Of a stretch of DNA of 64,000 nt, positions 33,894 to 45,280 are shown one piece after another (the stretch's first letter is position 1; every line of letters begins with the position of its first letter). The stretch comes from Uranotaenia lowii (taxonomy: Eukaryota; Arthropoda; Insecta; Diptera; Culicidae), in NCBI RefSeq assembly GCF_029784155.1, contig NC_073693.1, forward strand, positions 150,600,843-150,664,842, given 5' to 3'. Position numbers and translations under genes: made by a program. Below the pieces are notes generated by a model, which ran no database searches, had not been told where the DNA came from, and saw nothing but the letters and a program-made list of their open reading frames with translations.

Positions 33894-35085
33894 AAGGGTG
33901 ATACGGTCAATATTTGGTCAAGGGAAAACGCGTGTAAATCGGTGAAATCGTTCATTTAAAAATCAAATTAAATTTCTTTTTCAAGATTAATTAGTATAAA
34001 ATTCAGAAAAAATATTCAGTTAGGCTTCCGCTTTTCCAAATCCGAATTGCCGGGCCTTACGCTTAACCCCTGCCATCAGATTTTGTACAGCCACCTTGTC
34101 CACCTTCTTCGCCGCAGAAAGACAGTTTGCCTTGAACTGCTGCTCGTCCTTGGCAGTTTTTTTTTGGTGTTTTTTAGATTCCGCTCGACAATAGCCCAGT
34201 ATTTCTCAATTTGGCGGAGCTCTGGCGTGTTGGGAGGGTTCTTGTCCTTGGGAACCACCTGCACGTTGTAGGCGGCGTACCACTCAAGGGATTTTTTACC
34301 ATAATGGCAAGATGCCAAATCCTGCCAGAACAGTACGGAACAACCGTGTTTCTTCAGGAAAGGCAGCAGACGTTTATTCAAACACTCATTCACGTAAATT
34401 TCTTGGTTGACAGTCCCGGAAGCTATGAAAATGATGCTTTTCAAGCCACAGGTACAGATGGCTTACCAAAGCAGATATTTCTTCGCGAACTTTGACAGTT
34501 TCATGTGCTTGAAAATATCTGCTACCTTTCCCCTTCCTTTTGCCGTATAAAACTCCTGTCCCGGAAGCTGCTTGTAGTCGGCTTTGACGTAGGTTTCGTC
34601 GTCCATTACCACGCAGTCAAACTTCGTCAGCATCGTCGTGTACAGCCTCTGGGATCGCGCTTTGGCCGTCGTATTTTGTTTATCATCGCGATTTGGAGTC
34701 ACTACCTTCTTGTAAGTCGATAGTCCAGCTCGTTTTTTGGCTCGATGCACGATTGTAGACGATACACCCAGCTTATTTGCGACATCGTCGGCATCGTCTC
34801 AGCGGCTTCCGGTTTTCGACTTCCCTCCGATCCAGACTTCCTGGCTGTCGACAAACGTTCCCCAAACACTTTAATTGCAGCTCGGATATTCGCGATACGC
34901 GAGCAAAATTTTGATACGCTGCTCTTCTTCCTTGGACGGCATTTTGACAACTGAAGAGTGAATTCCATAATCAAAATAGGAGGAACATTCTACACACATA
35001 CACACCTTCAAAATGAGGGGTGTTCAGGTTTTTTAAATGGAGAATTGAAAGAAATACGTCAAGTTGATATTGACCAAATTTTACT
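33894..35085 (-). mobile_element. Tc1/mariner-superfamily DD37E transposon
   Basis: The left terminus AAGGGTGATACGGTCAATAT follows a TA dinucleotide (33892-33893). The right terminus retains only the inner part of the repeat (reverse complement AAAATTTGGTCAATATCA at about 35067-35084); the outer GGGTGATACGG segment is missing. The transposase pseudogene fills the middle on the minus strand. Length about 1.2 kb is normal for the family. DD37E elements are known mainly from mosquitoes, which is the best taxonomic clue in the window. Confidence 0.8.
34020..34942 (-). pseudogene. DD37E mariner transposase, inactivated
   Basis: Transposases of this family cut out and reinsert the element at TA sites using a DDE triad. 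Visible in order on the minus strand: a start MPSKEEEQRIKILLAY at 34942; a rearranged or deleted helix-turn-helix region with stops; HRAKKRAGLSTYKK; the first catalytic Asp in VMDDETYVKADYKQLPGQEF; the second in LFWQDLASCHY; and the Glu in PELRQIEKYW, 37 residues after the second Asp. The C-terminus ends FGFGKAEA at 34020-34022. Breaks: loss of N-terminal DNA-binding sequence, a TAA replacing one codon at 34463-34465, and a frameshift in the T9 run at about 34149-34157. It cannot make active enzyme. Confidence 0.85.
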
Positions 35086-35222
35086 TTACTTTTACGTTTC
35101 GGAGCAAAATTCAAATTTTCGAAAAACATATGGAAAATTGCCAAACACAACAACTTTAAAGACTGTTTTCTCGAAATAAGCTTTAATGCACTTAAACCCC
35201 TTTGGCTCCAAGGGCCTCATAT

Positions 35223-35800
35223 GGATCGACTTTTTGTAGAAAATTCATCAACAAAAATCGGAGAAAAGCGTTTAGTCATTGCAGGATCTAGAAACTTTGA
35301 ATGCGTTTTTTTTTTCAAAACCGAGGTCTAGGCGTGTTTACTCTTTTCAATAATCGATACCAAAATGAAAGATTGACTAGTTTTTAGCCACATGACTGGT
35401 AGAGAGAATTCTAAAAATTTGTTTACGACGCTAGTTCTAAAATACTTTCAGGCAAAAATTAGTATTTTTAGACAACACCTTTTTAACCAGGCAAATATTG
35501 GATAAATGTAACCCAAGAAACCATAAATCACATATTTATTTAAAGGAAGGCTTTGAAAGTTACATTTTGGTTGAGAAAGAGAAACATCAGCTCAATTCTC
35601 TTGAGTGGACCTTATGTACTCGTTAATAAACTTGAAAGTTGCAAAAGTGATTTATATGTACGGATAAAGTGATTTAAACGGGATTTATTTAGTCACAAAG
35701 AATGCATTGAGGTGCTTTCTTACTGACTGGCTGGGCGGGTGCGCCTGTAGGGATGCTACAAAATCAACCACTTCGAGTTTTAGTTTCAGGTAGAACCACA
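35223..35800. other. AT-rich interval, nothing recognised
   Basis: No gene or bounded repeat seen. Confidence 0.4.
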
Positions 35801-35806
35801 TCTAGT

Positions 35807-35884
35807 CGTGGTCTCGTGGTAGCGTGATCGATTGTCATCACGTAGGTCGAGGTTCGATCCCCAGTCCGGGCAAATTTTTTTTAT
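35807..35884 (+). repeat. tRNA-like unit with Pol III terminator (SINE head or tRNA pseudogene)
   Basis: An A-box-like GTGGTAGCGTGATCGA, a near-perfect B box GGTTCGATCCCC, and T8 at about 35877-35884 are correctly spaced for a type 2 Pol III promoter. The T-stem pairs poorly and no convincing acceptor stem is seen, so a functional tRNA is unlikely. Confidence 0.5.
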
Positions 35885-37711
35885 TACTTGAGTGACCATT
35901 TTGGAGCAATAAATATAGGAAGTGTAGGAAAGAAGCAATCGAGCTTTTGAATAAATCTCGACAAACCGCAATTGTAGCTACTGAACATAGTAAATAATCC
36001 AAAGAAGATGATGTGAACTGATGCATAAGGTGAATTGAGATAAAGGGAGAATGTTTTGCTCATTTTACTCTTTTTTGGCCGATGGAAGCTGAATATAAGG
36101 TTATTAAGACTTGATTTGGAACTTTGGCAATGATAGCTCATTTTGGATACTGTTTGCTATTGATTTTGGCATCAACGTCTACTCGGGAAGTTTAACTTGC
36201 TTGGAATTTAAACCATCGGAACACATGATAGTGCCAGACGAAGTCAACAAGGATCATGTTAAAAATTAATAAAATTTCTACCTTAGAGAAGTTTTCGTGT
36301 TTGCCAAAATTCCTCAGGATCTGAGTGATGAAATAGAAACAGCTTAAGGATCCTTCCTATATCAGTAGAGGCAGTTTCAAACACACAAGTGACAGATATG
36401 GTATGGTATCCCTCGGGAAATCGTTTCCGGCACTAATCTCAGGAAACGACAAGCTGCTGAAAATTGTCTTGTTTTGGGGGGCTTTCACTCACCCGTAAAC
36501 TAATTTCTGGAAAGATTCATTCAGCTGGCTAAAGACAGAAGTAACACATACAGATTCATACAAAGGTATTTGCCATATTTCAAGGTGGAGAATTGCTTGT
36601 CAGTTAGCAGCAACAGGAAAACTTGTGGCATGTGAACTGACTTGACACTGAGAAGTAACCTGCTTCTAAAGTGTAGATTAGTCTTAGGTATGGGTATCCA
36701 AAATGATATTGGATGGAGGATAGAAGGTTGAGGTCAGGAAGTGGTTTTAAACCAGGTGAAAATACTCTGAACGACGACACACGACAAGGCTCTGACGGTG
36801 TGTTTCGAACGTTTTTCATCTTCCCGGAATCCATGCTTCCTGATAAAGGACCTGAAGAAGGAGGGACACAAAAACGTGGGCGGATTGAAAAGCATGTGGG
36901 AAAGTAATTTTGGGTCGTTCAGAAATTCAATACCATACCATGAATAATCGGTTGGGAGTTCGGGGATGCCGAAAGTTAGATAAGCACTGTTGATGTGTTT
37001 TTGACGCACTTGCCAAGAAGGAATTTGCGAGGGTGGTTGCCTATATTAAAATGATGATTTATGTCTGACACTTTCAAACTAGACAGTTTAACACGCGATA
37101 ATTAGATGTTTTACATTAAGATATTGGCAATACTATTCTTGAATACAACTCATGGCAGGTTTCTTTCAAATTAGAACCTTCACCTCAACTTTGAGACAAA
37201 AAATCGTTTACCCTAAAAATGCCCCAGGAATGGCTGGAATGGTTGGCACGGAGAGGCGAAAAATTCCATCGCCGTTCTTCCAGCTACGATGACTCCTGGA
37301 CTGGGTTATTACTTTTTCGACGGAATTAAGATGAATGTGTGTTGAACGGAAAATGAAGGGAATTTGAATGAATGAATGACAGAAGCGAAAAAAGTCGCTT
37401 TCTACCTTACGCCTCGAGATAAGCGAATGGAGAAAACAATTTACCTTAAGAAGCGCCCTCCATCAATCTTGCTTTGTGCTCGGGGAAAGATAGCTTTGAA
37501 TTGAAATAGCAGAAGTCACATGAACGTGAGAAAACAGTCGAAAATTGATGCTGCTGTCTGATGAAGAGTTCAAAGTTTGAGTTATGGATCGAAAACATTC
37601 AAGGGGAGGAATGAATGCTTAATTTTTTTATATATTTTGATTTTTCTTTCGGTTTTAAGATCGTTTTTGGTTGAATTTTTCAAAATCATGAATTGAATTC
37701 ATACAGGAAAA
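35885..37711. other. Low-copy interval, no gene recognised
   Basis: Stretches at 36380-37010 and 37190-37330 are GC-richer. Short frames occur on both strands without domains. Confidence 0.4.
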
Positions 37712-37765
37712 GTTTTTTTTTGGTTTCGATTATAGTCGTTTTACCATTTTTAAAGTATTCGTGCT
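37712..37765 (-). repeat. SINE 3' tail fragment
   Basis: TTTGGTTTCGATTATAGTCG and the following TTTTACCAT match the 3' tail of the SINE at 45077-45268. The tRNA-like head is absent. Confidence 0.6.
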
Positions 37766-37904
37766 TAGACTAACTTTGCAATTGGCAGAAAGTTACTGTT
37801 GGACGGGGCATCAAGCAACAGCAGGGTTAGATGAAACTTTTTTTTGTATACCACAACATCAATCCATTTTTTATCTTGATTAGGTGAAGTAAAGCAGTTA
37901 TTAA

Positions 37905-38470
37905 ATGATAACAAAATGATGATGATACAGTTTCTAACATTGTGAGATAGTTTTTTAAAGTTTTTTTTAAATCCGTAAAAAATCATACCCATTATGACGC
38001 ATTGGCTTAATGTTAACACCTACAAACTTTATATGATTTTTATTATCCTAAATATTGAATAAAATTTTTATAAATCAGTTACCAATTTGGGCTAAAATGC
38101 ATCAAAACGCAAAAAGAACATTAACCTTTTAAATCTCATTTTCATATGCTGCATTCAAAATATCATCCATCCAAACGTTAATTTTTATGACTTCAGTTAG
38201 TAGAATTTTTGTTGTACTTTTTACCCCTAAATGTATGCAGCTTCCTTGTGCATTTTCTTCAAAAATATTTTTGACAGAAAGAAATGTAAAATTTAACTGG
38301 AATAAAATTAAACATTGCTGCAATTGATGCTTTATGCGTTATGACATTCTAAGTTTAGCAAACATAAAATTATAAATTTTCAAACATATTCATTTGATTT
38401 TTCATTGAAAGCAAAGTTTGTTGCAGTTTATCCATTTTTCTAAGTAGGGTGAAAATCGCGAAAGTTTTTT
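37905..38470 (+). repeat. Second copy of the 16540-17120 dispersed repeat
   Basis: Collinear with the interior of the 3.6-kb TIR element but without its termini. Both contain CTTTATATG, GCTAAAATGCATC, CCCCTAAATGTAT and TAAGTAGGGTGAAAAT-like landmarks. Confidence 0.7.
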
Positions 38471-39690
38471 TAATCTCAAAATAACTGGTAACCAGGGGGA
38501 TGGCAACCTTGCGAACAAGAATCTTTTTCTTATTTTCTATCCATCGGGAGAGACGTTTATGGTGTTTTCCTTTCAAAGCAGTACGGAGTTTAAAAAGTCA
38601 AAATTCAACCAATGAGGAACCAGAATGATTGTTGTGTTAGTGTGCATTAAGATATTGAAGATATTCCCATTTGAATCGCTCAAAACCTGAGACTTTTTAT
38701 ATTAAGACATTTCCAAATTGATACTTATTTTTGATTGTAGGTAAATTTTAGTTTTTAATTCAATGGACCATCAATATTAAAACTGAAATCTTGACACAAA
38801 AATGGATTGTATTCAGAATGTGGTTTTATTAAGAAGTGTAACCAACAAAAGTCAGAATTGGTAGCACACAATTTTACCTTCAAAATTCATCCTTTTTTCT
38901 CAGGGATTTTAAACCAAGTTGGTTTGTTCATTCCGAAAATTCATTCATTAATTACTTATTTTGCAAGTCAACAAATTGGTAGGTGTTACAGGTGTTTAAT
39001 GCTTACGATAGTCAAAAGAATTAGCCAAAAAAACTTATACCACAATTTTATTATTAATCATTTTGATTATTGAAAAACGTGATTGAAAATTTTGTTGCTG
39101 GGTAATCAAAATATTCTTCAAGAAAAAAAAAATTTAGCTTTAATTTTATTTTTTTTCTTGTTCTTCTAAATGCTAAACTCAATTCAAATGAGTTTTAAAT
39201 TACACAAGGCCACAGAATTCACATTTTAGAATGTACAAACTCATGAAATCGCAAAATACAATTAATGTTTTTTCTTTCAGCTTTTGTTTTTTTTTTAATT
39301 TTAAAAATATGTGAAAATCTTCTATGAAAATAAGGAACTTTTTTGACAAAACTTTAAAACATTACAAAAAAGTTATTAAAAAAGGTTTTCATTTGATTAT
39401 CAACTTTTTCTAAGTCCCGAGTTATTTTGACTTCTGCAAAAAAAGCTTTTATTCCCCATTCTGTTTAATAAGGGAATTTCCACGATTAAAAAAAAAAAGA
39501 TTTAACCAAAATTGAATTTTCGATATTTTAAAAGTAATAATTTAATCATTTTCCATGCTTTTCTTTAAACTTTCTACAGTAATGTAAGCAATACTTAATA
39601 GCTTTCCAATTTTTAAAAACTGCAGGGTTGAATTTTTGAGATTATTCATCATCATCATGATCAAAATATTTTCCTAAATCAAATATAATA
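38471..39690. other. AT-rich interval, nothing recognised
   Basis: No gene or bounded repeat seen. Confidence 0.4.
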
Positions 39691-39786
39691 GGAGAGAGTG
39701 GGGTAACGTGGGACACTCTAAATATCTTAGCTGTGTGTTGAGATAAAAATCTCAATCCAACTGTCATCGTCGTCGCTTTGCGTAAG

Positions 39787-39863
39787 CATGTTTCTCTATA
39801 TGTTTTTCGCTTATGTACTTATCATATGCTTCTTTTATTTAAATAGCCTAGAAAAATGTACTT
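39787..39863 (+). repeat. 77-bp direct repeat, left copy (LINE flank)
   Basis: From CATGTTTCTCTATATG to AAAAATGTACTT; 76 of 77 bases match 42948-43024. It lies at the 3' border of the LINE and most simply is a long target-site duplication. Confidence 0.85.
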
Positions 39864-40055
39864 CAGGTATCAGGTATCAGAATGGGGGTAGGCTTAATAG
39901 CGGCACGTTATCCAAACATACGGGAAAATTGTGCCTAGCCTTTTTTATCCAAGATTTCATCATTTACCTGAGAAACCTGAAAAACCTATAAAAGGAAGAA
40001 ATAAATTCAATCTATTTAAGATGGCATAAAGCCTTTCCACTAGGGATTATAAGCA

Positions 40056-42947
40056 TTAAAGCTCTTTTCTACATTCGGTAAGGAATGATAGAATGTTTTT
40101 TAAGTTTAATTTCTTAAACTCAGATTCGCTTAAAGCGTAAGATCCCAGAGTACGAAAACGTAGTCTGGCAAATGAGGGACAGTTACATATAAGATGGAAG
40201 GGATCTTCCACATCTAATTCACAACTACCACATACTGGAGATTCAGCACGCTGAATGTTGTGCATGTGATAGTTGAGTTTACAATGACCGGAAAGTGCTC
40301 TGATCAAGATGCTGCAATGAGATTTATTTAAAGTTAATAAGTAACTCGATATGATTGGAGATGGTTTTTCTAAAAATAATTTAGTTTGACGACAAGTGTC
40401 CAACTCTTCCCAGTATCGTTCATGCTGGTTAGAGGACCAAGTTTGAATTTGGTTTCTAAACCAACATGGTGATATTGGGACAGCCGGCTCTGGTCCGTAA
40501 AATTCCTTTTCCGACCCAGCTCTAGCGAGTTCGTCGGCGCATTCGTTTCCAAAAATTCCCTTATGTCCGGGTACCCATAGAAGGTTTAATCCATTGCCTT
40601 CAGCAAGTTCTTCGATTGCTTTCCGGCATGCGATTACCAGTTTTGATCTAGAACTGGAAGCACTGAGTGATTTGATAGCTGCTTGGCTATCTGAACAGAA
40701 ATAAATTGTTCTGAACATAATCTTCTTTTGAAGTGCAATTTGCACTCCATACATAATAGCATATAGCTCAGCCTGAAAGACTGTACAATATTTTCCTAGA
40801 GGTTGAGCATATTCTATGTTCAACTCGTGACAGTAAATTCCTGCACCTGCACGGCCGTTTGATAATGAACCGTCAGTATAGAATACAATATGAGAGGACA
40901 TTTGGTCCTCTACGAAACCTGATAACCATTCTTGAGGAGAAGGAAATTTGACTTTAAACCCCATGTAGGGAAAACTACTCGAGAGTGTTAAATCGTTTGG
41001 CGCTAGATTAAACTTGTTTAATCTAACTAATTCAGGCCACACATTTGTATGATTCGATGATCTTTCGATATTTCCTGACAGCCAGAGACCAACTGCCTGT
41101 AGACGGAAAGCACATGAGAAGGCTTCCTGTTTTAGGAACAAGTGTAGAGGTTTGATAGAAAACAGAGCTTCTAGTGCTGCAGTAGGAGTTGTTGTGAACG
41201 ATCCGGACATCCCTAAGAGACACATTCTTTGAAGGTGATTTAGTTTAGTCCGAACTGTTGCAACTTCTCCTTTCTGCCACCACACTAGACACCCATAGGC
41301 CAGAATTGGTCTTACTATTGTGTAGTAAATCCAGTGAATATGTTTGGGTTTGAGTCCCCAGTTTTTCCCGATTGCACGTCGGCATTGTCCGAAGGCCATG
41401 CATGCTTTTTTGATTCTGAATTCGATGTGATCTGACCAGTTTAATTTGGAGTCAAGAATGACACCCAAATATTTAACTTGATCAGACACGGTGATTTCGG
41501 AACCATTAAACAGCAGAGGGCGCACCCCGCGGGTGATACGTTTTTAGTAAATAAAACAATATTAGTTTTTAGAGGATTAACTGAAAGTTCTACATGAGAA
41601 CACCATCGTTCAACAGAGCGCAGAGCTTGTTGCATTATATCAAATAATGTGCTTAGGTGGCATCCATAAATTACGTAACGCAAAAAATGCACTTTTTTGA
41701 CCCCCTCCCCCCCGTATGTCACAGATCGTAACGTTTCGACGTACCCCCCTATGAAAATTACGTAACGCTGATAATAACCCCCCCCCCCATCTTCTCAGGT
41801 TTTTGTTTACTGATTTCTTCAGGTAAAAAAAGATTTTACCATAATTTTTTTAATGTTCTTCAAAATGGAATAAATATCTATCCAAATCGCTTCTTAGTAC
41901 TCATTGATGATAACTCTCTGTTAAAATATATTGATTGTCTTATTGCGAGTTGCTCTGTGCTTGTTAACTAATGATCTACCTTGTTTACTTAATTTTGTTC
42001 ATGCTCCTGCAGAACTTGTTATGCAAAATATACTCCTTTTAGTAATATTCGTCGGAATAATCAAAATTGCATTTTTTATACCAATTGAGAAAAATTGTAA
42101 AATTTTCGTCCTATGGTTGAATTGAGTTCTTGGGGGTAAATTTACAAATATTCGGTTTTCCACTAGATACTTCACGTATATTCAATACACTTTTTAAGGA
42201 GTCTATCTCAGAGTCTTCAAAGAGGAAAGGTTTCAAACTAGTTTCAATAATGTTGTAGCTTACACATTTTAAGCTGATTTTGGTTTGCATATCATTCTGC
42301 AAAAATTACATGACTTAAAAATAGTTGCGATGAAACTGAAATTTTTAAGGAAAATCGTTACGTAACGATGAGCATACCTCCCCCCCTCCCCTATGTCACA
42401 ATTTGTAACGCTAGAGCTTACCCCCTCCCCCCCCTAGGAGCGTTACGTAATTTATGGATGCCCCCTTATGCACAAACCTCTTACCAGCAGAAGATAATCA
42501 TCTGCGAATCCATAGGTTGGTATTCCACGGTCATTGAGTTTTCTCAACAAGCCGTCTGCAACTAGGTTCCACAAAAGAGGTGATAGTACACCTTCCTGTG
42601 GGCAACCACGTGTGCTAACTTTTGTAATTGAAGCCTGTCTTAAAGACGAATGAAGATTTCTGTTACTTAGCATTGCGCTAATCCAGTTAGTTATAACACT
42701 AGGCACTCCATGAAGTAGACATGATTCTTTCTGTGAAAAACTATTTTCAATATTGTTTACTACGTTGTGCAGAAGAGTTAATGTTGATTTTCCTGTTTGG
42801 TATGCATGTTGTGTCGCATTAAGCGGATGTTGGACAAGGCATTCTTGCCTGATATGATGATCAATTAAACGTTCAAGTGCTTTTAATAGAAATGAACTTA
42901 GACTAATAGGACGAAAGCTTTTGGCTTCGTCGTATGATGATCGTGCC
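40056..42947 (-). pseudogene. LINE ORF2: reverse transcriptase and RNase H
   Basis: The protein copies element RNA into DNA at the insertion site. RT motifs run from 42947: KSFRPISLSSFLLKALERLI, AYQTGKSTLTLLHN, GCPQEGVLSPLLWNL and YGFADD (catalytic). The thumb region lies below 41640. A 489-codon frame (41525 to 40056) holds the rest, with RNase H residues D218 (FYTDGS), E253 (FQAELYAI), D279 (SDSQAA) and D331 (ECADELAR) all present, then a C-terminal Cys/His cluster (CGSCELDVEDPFHLICNC). Defects: 5' truncation; loss of about 20 codons including RT motif A (the first catalytic Asp) at about 42720; a one-base frameshift in the A run at 41547-41551; and the MITE insertion. Inactive. Confidence 0.85.
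41656..42465. mobile_element. Harbinger-like MITE, TTA target duplication
   Basis: Ends read GGTGGCATCCATAAATTACG and, on the right in reverse complement, GGGGGCATCCATAAATTACG; 25 of 26 terminal bases match. TTA flanks both sides (41653-41655, 42466-42468). Removing the element plus one TTA rejoins the host LINE RT frame exactly. TTA duplications mark the PIF/Harbinger superfamily. Long C-runs next to both termini (41700-41790, 42375-42440) are striking. No transposase. Confidence 0.9.
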
Positions 42948-43024
42948 CATGTTTCTCTATATGTTGTTCGCTTATGTACTTATCATATGCTTCTTTTATT
43001 TAAATAGCCTAGAAAAATGTACTT
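42948..43024 (+). repeat. 77-bp direct repeat, right copy (LINE flank)
   Basis: One mismatch to 39787-39863 (TTGTTCG against TTTTTCG). It adjoins the 5'-truncated end of the LINE. The host TIR element resumes directly after it. Confidence 0.85.
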
Positions 43025-43721
43025 ACAAAATTAAATAAGCAACCACGCCACAAATAGCATCGTTGGGAGACCTAAAGTACATAACAAAAATATGCTCATA
43101 CACTTATGATCTTAGTTCTGTCATGTTCTTTCACGTAGAAAAAGAATTTTTGATGAAACATCAATAAGTCACACAAACGCCACCAATTTTGTGGGGTATC
43201 TTGGGCCACCTATATTTTGGTGTTTTAATACACATTCAGAAGTTAAAATAGGTTTTTCCTATGTGCAAAGTTTTCTTATGCCAAATAAAAAGTTGTGAAA
43301 AATATTTTGTCCATTTTTTCCAATGCGAACAAATATCCTATATAAGGAATTTTGCCGAAACGTTAGCGAGCCAGGTTTTTTGGAACTATTCGATCATACA
43401 CATCTCTCTTTTTTTATTTCCTCATCTGAAATTGCTTTAAAATAACTAAATGAATTTTGAAATTTCAGTTTTGGGTCAACTCATAAACTTTGTACGTTAT
43501 CTTGTCAATTTGGATTTGGTGGCCTACGTTTCCCCACAGTTTTTCAAAATCAGAAAAAAAAACACTTTTTTTAAAACAGTCAGAACTCGGGAAATTCATG
43601 TATTAAAAAAAAAATTCAAATGATACCTTAAAAATGAAGAAAACTTTTCCATTAATTTAATATAATAAAAAAGTTATGAAGCAAAGAAAAAAAGTGGTCC
43701 ATGATATCCCACTCTCCCCTA

Positions 43722-45064
43722 TATTTCTGTGGAATACATTTTTTTCTTTAATTTAAAGTACACCATATAAAAGCTTAAACTAAAAGCTTTCATTTGAACT
43801 GTTCGAAGTTTTTATTCACTAAATTGATCTATGATAAAAAAGAGTGAATAAAAAATTTAATTTAAGTCAAAAACTTTGAAGCCATGTCAAAAAAAAGTTC
43901 CGCATTGCCTCATAATCTTTTCTCTTTTAAGCTCTAGTTTAAGGTCCTTAAAATACAATGAAATAGTTTCCAGGAACCCTACAGCACCGTTTTTAGTGTA
44001 TAGTCAAATAAAGCTGAAAATATCATACAAATGGGTAATTTTTACCCATAAATGGGTGTGAATTCAGCAAAGTTGTAGGTGGTTTGTCAAAAAAAAAATC
44101 ATTTTCATGATAAATCAATCATTTCACACATTTTTCTCTAATGTTTCATGAAATGTGTTGATAATATTCATCATTAAATTACCATTAAATATAAATATAA
44201 ATATTTATCATTTAATTACACGGCTTCCAAATGAAATTAAAAGAAGAGTCGATAAAAACTCCAATCACCCTACTTTTTAAGCTGTTTTTAAGATTATTTG
44301 TATGAATTTTTCTAAAAAAAGTAAGTCATTTTCAAACAAAATTTACAAAGGGTCCAAAATAATACCTTTTGCCATCTCGTTGTATGGAACTGTCCTATAG
44401 TGCTCTGATTTATTTTTAAACTTCTAAACTCTATCACCAAAACTAGAAGCGATAGCGACAATTCAAAAGCTACCAAAATCACATAGACATCAACATGCTG
44501 TTTGCTTCTGTTATTAATTGAACTCAATGAATGAATTTTTAAAATGGCAATAAAATATTCAGAGCTGGAAAATTTAAACAACATAATATGCTTTTAAAAG
44601 TTTATAAACGTTTTACCTAATTTTATTATTTCAAATCATGTTTTGGAATCGTTCATGATATCTGAATTAATCTATGGAAAGTTTCAAAAATGATTACAAG
44701 TAGCAACTTCAAAGCATAATTTCAAAGCCTTTAGAAGTGCTTTGTTTTTTCAATTTTTACAACAAAACATGAAATTACGAAATTTTGAATATTTTTTTTT
44801 TATGACTGATCAGATTAATTGTGAAATTCAAATTTTACACTTTTGGGCTAGGGTGTGTTAAGATTGCTTTAAAAATAAATAATAACAAAAAAAAAATTTT
44901 CATCAAATAATTTTGGCAAAAAGCATAAATCTGGAAAAAAAAATTAAATTTATAATAAAAACCTTATAGAATTAGCCTATAAATTCACTCGCCGCACTGT
45001 AGCAAATTAACAAGAGCACGATAAGAAAGAAGTATTCTCTGTGATCATCCATATCGAAGACAAA
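43722..45064. other. AT-rich interval, nothing recognised
   Basis: Only short frames and homopolymers. No gene seen. Confidence 0.4.
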
Positions 45065-45076
45065 ATGAAGTTTTAA

Positions 45077-45268
45077 TTTTTTTTTTGTTTCGATTATAGT
45101 CGTTTTACCATCTTTATGGCATTCGCGACTTTTTCAACGTTGCAGTTAGCGGATCGTTATTGAAAAACTTTCCGGTACAACTGTGTTCGATGTTTGCTCT
45201 TGGGCTCGAACTCACGGACATCGGCTCAGGAGACAACAGACTTGCCAACTGAGCTATATTACAAGCCC
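45077..45268 (-). mobile_element. tRNA-derived SINE with 12-bp TSD
   Basis: On the minus strand it opens with a tRNA-like head (GGGCTTGTAATATAGCTCAG). The A box is TAGCTCAGTTGG and the B box GAGTTCGAGCCC. A tRNA-unrelated body follows and the element ends in an A-rich tail (complement at 45077-45087). It is flanked by an exact duplication ATGAAGTTTTAA at 45065-45076 and 45269-45280. Length 192 bp. A second copy lies at 46366-46541. SINEs are mobilised by LINE machinery. Confidence 0.9.
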
Positions 45269-45280
45269 ATGAAGTTTTAA

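Larger units (their letters stand above)
33761..35222. mobile_element. TIR element (AGGCCCT...GAGCCAAAGGGG) hosting a mariner
   Basis: Ends ATATGAGGCCCTCAGAGCCA... (33761-33794) and, reverse complemented, ATATGAGGCCCTTGGAGCCA... (35189-35222) are 34-bp inverted repeats with three mismatches, both running into AAAGGGGT. Most of its interior is the DD37E mariner, so the host element without it would be only about 270 bp, a MITE. Confidence 0.7.
39864..42947 (-). mobile_element. 5'-truncated LINE with RNase H, split by a MITE
   Basis: On the minus strand the element begins inside RT at 42947 and runs through RT and RNase H to a stop near 40056. A 190-bp 3' UTR follows, ending in a short tandem tail CTGATACCTGATACCTG at 39865-39881. 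It is flanked by 77-bp direct repeats. RT plus a C-terminal RNase H points to the I/LOA/R1 group. It is interrupted by an 810-bp MITE at 41656-42465. A related 3' UTR fragment lies at 60012-60062. Confidence 0.8.
39691..43719. mobile_element. TIR element (GGRGAGAGTGGGRTA), TA duplication, interrupted by a LINE
   Basis: Left end GGAGAGAGTGGGGTAACGTG and right end (reverse complement) GGGGAGAGTGGGATATCATG are inverted repeats flanked by TA (39689-39690, 43720-43721). Removing the LINE and one copy of its flanking repeat leaves an element of about 870 bp with no coding capacity. The same terminal motif bounds 45915-47786. Nonautonomous, Tc1/mariner-like target site. Confidence 0.75.

Noticed and set aside
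35807..35884. Functional tRNA gene
   Set aside because: Pol III boxes are present, but T-stem and acceptor pairing are poor and no anticodon loop can be placed; better read as a tRNA-derived relic.
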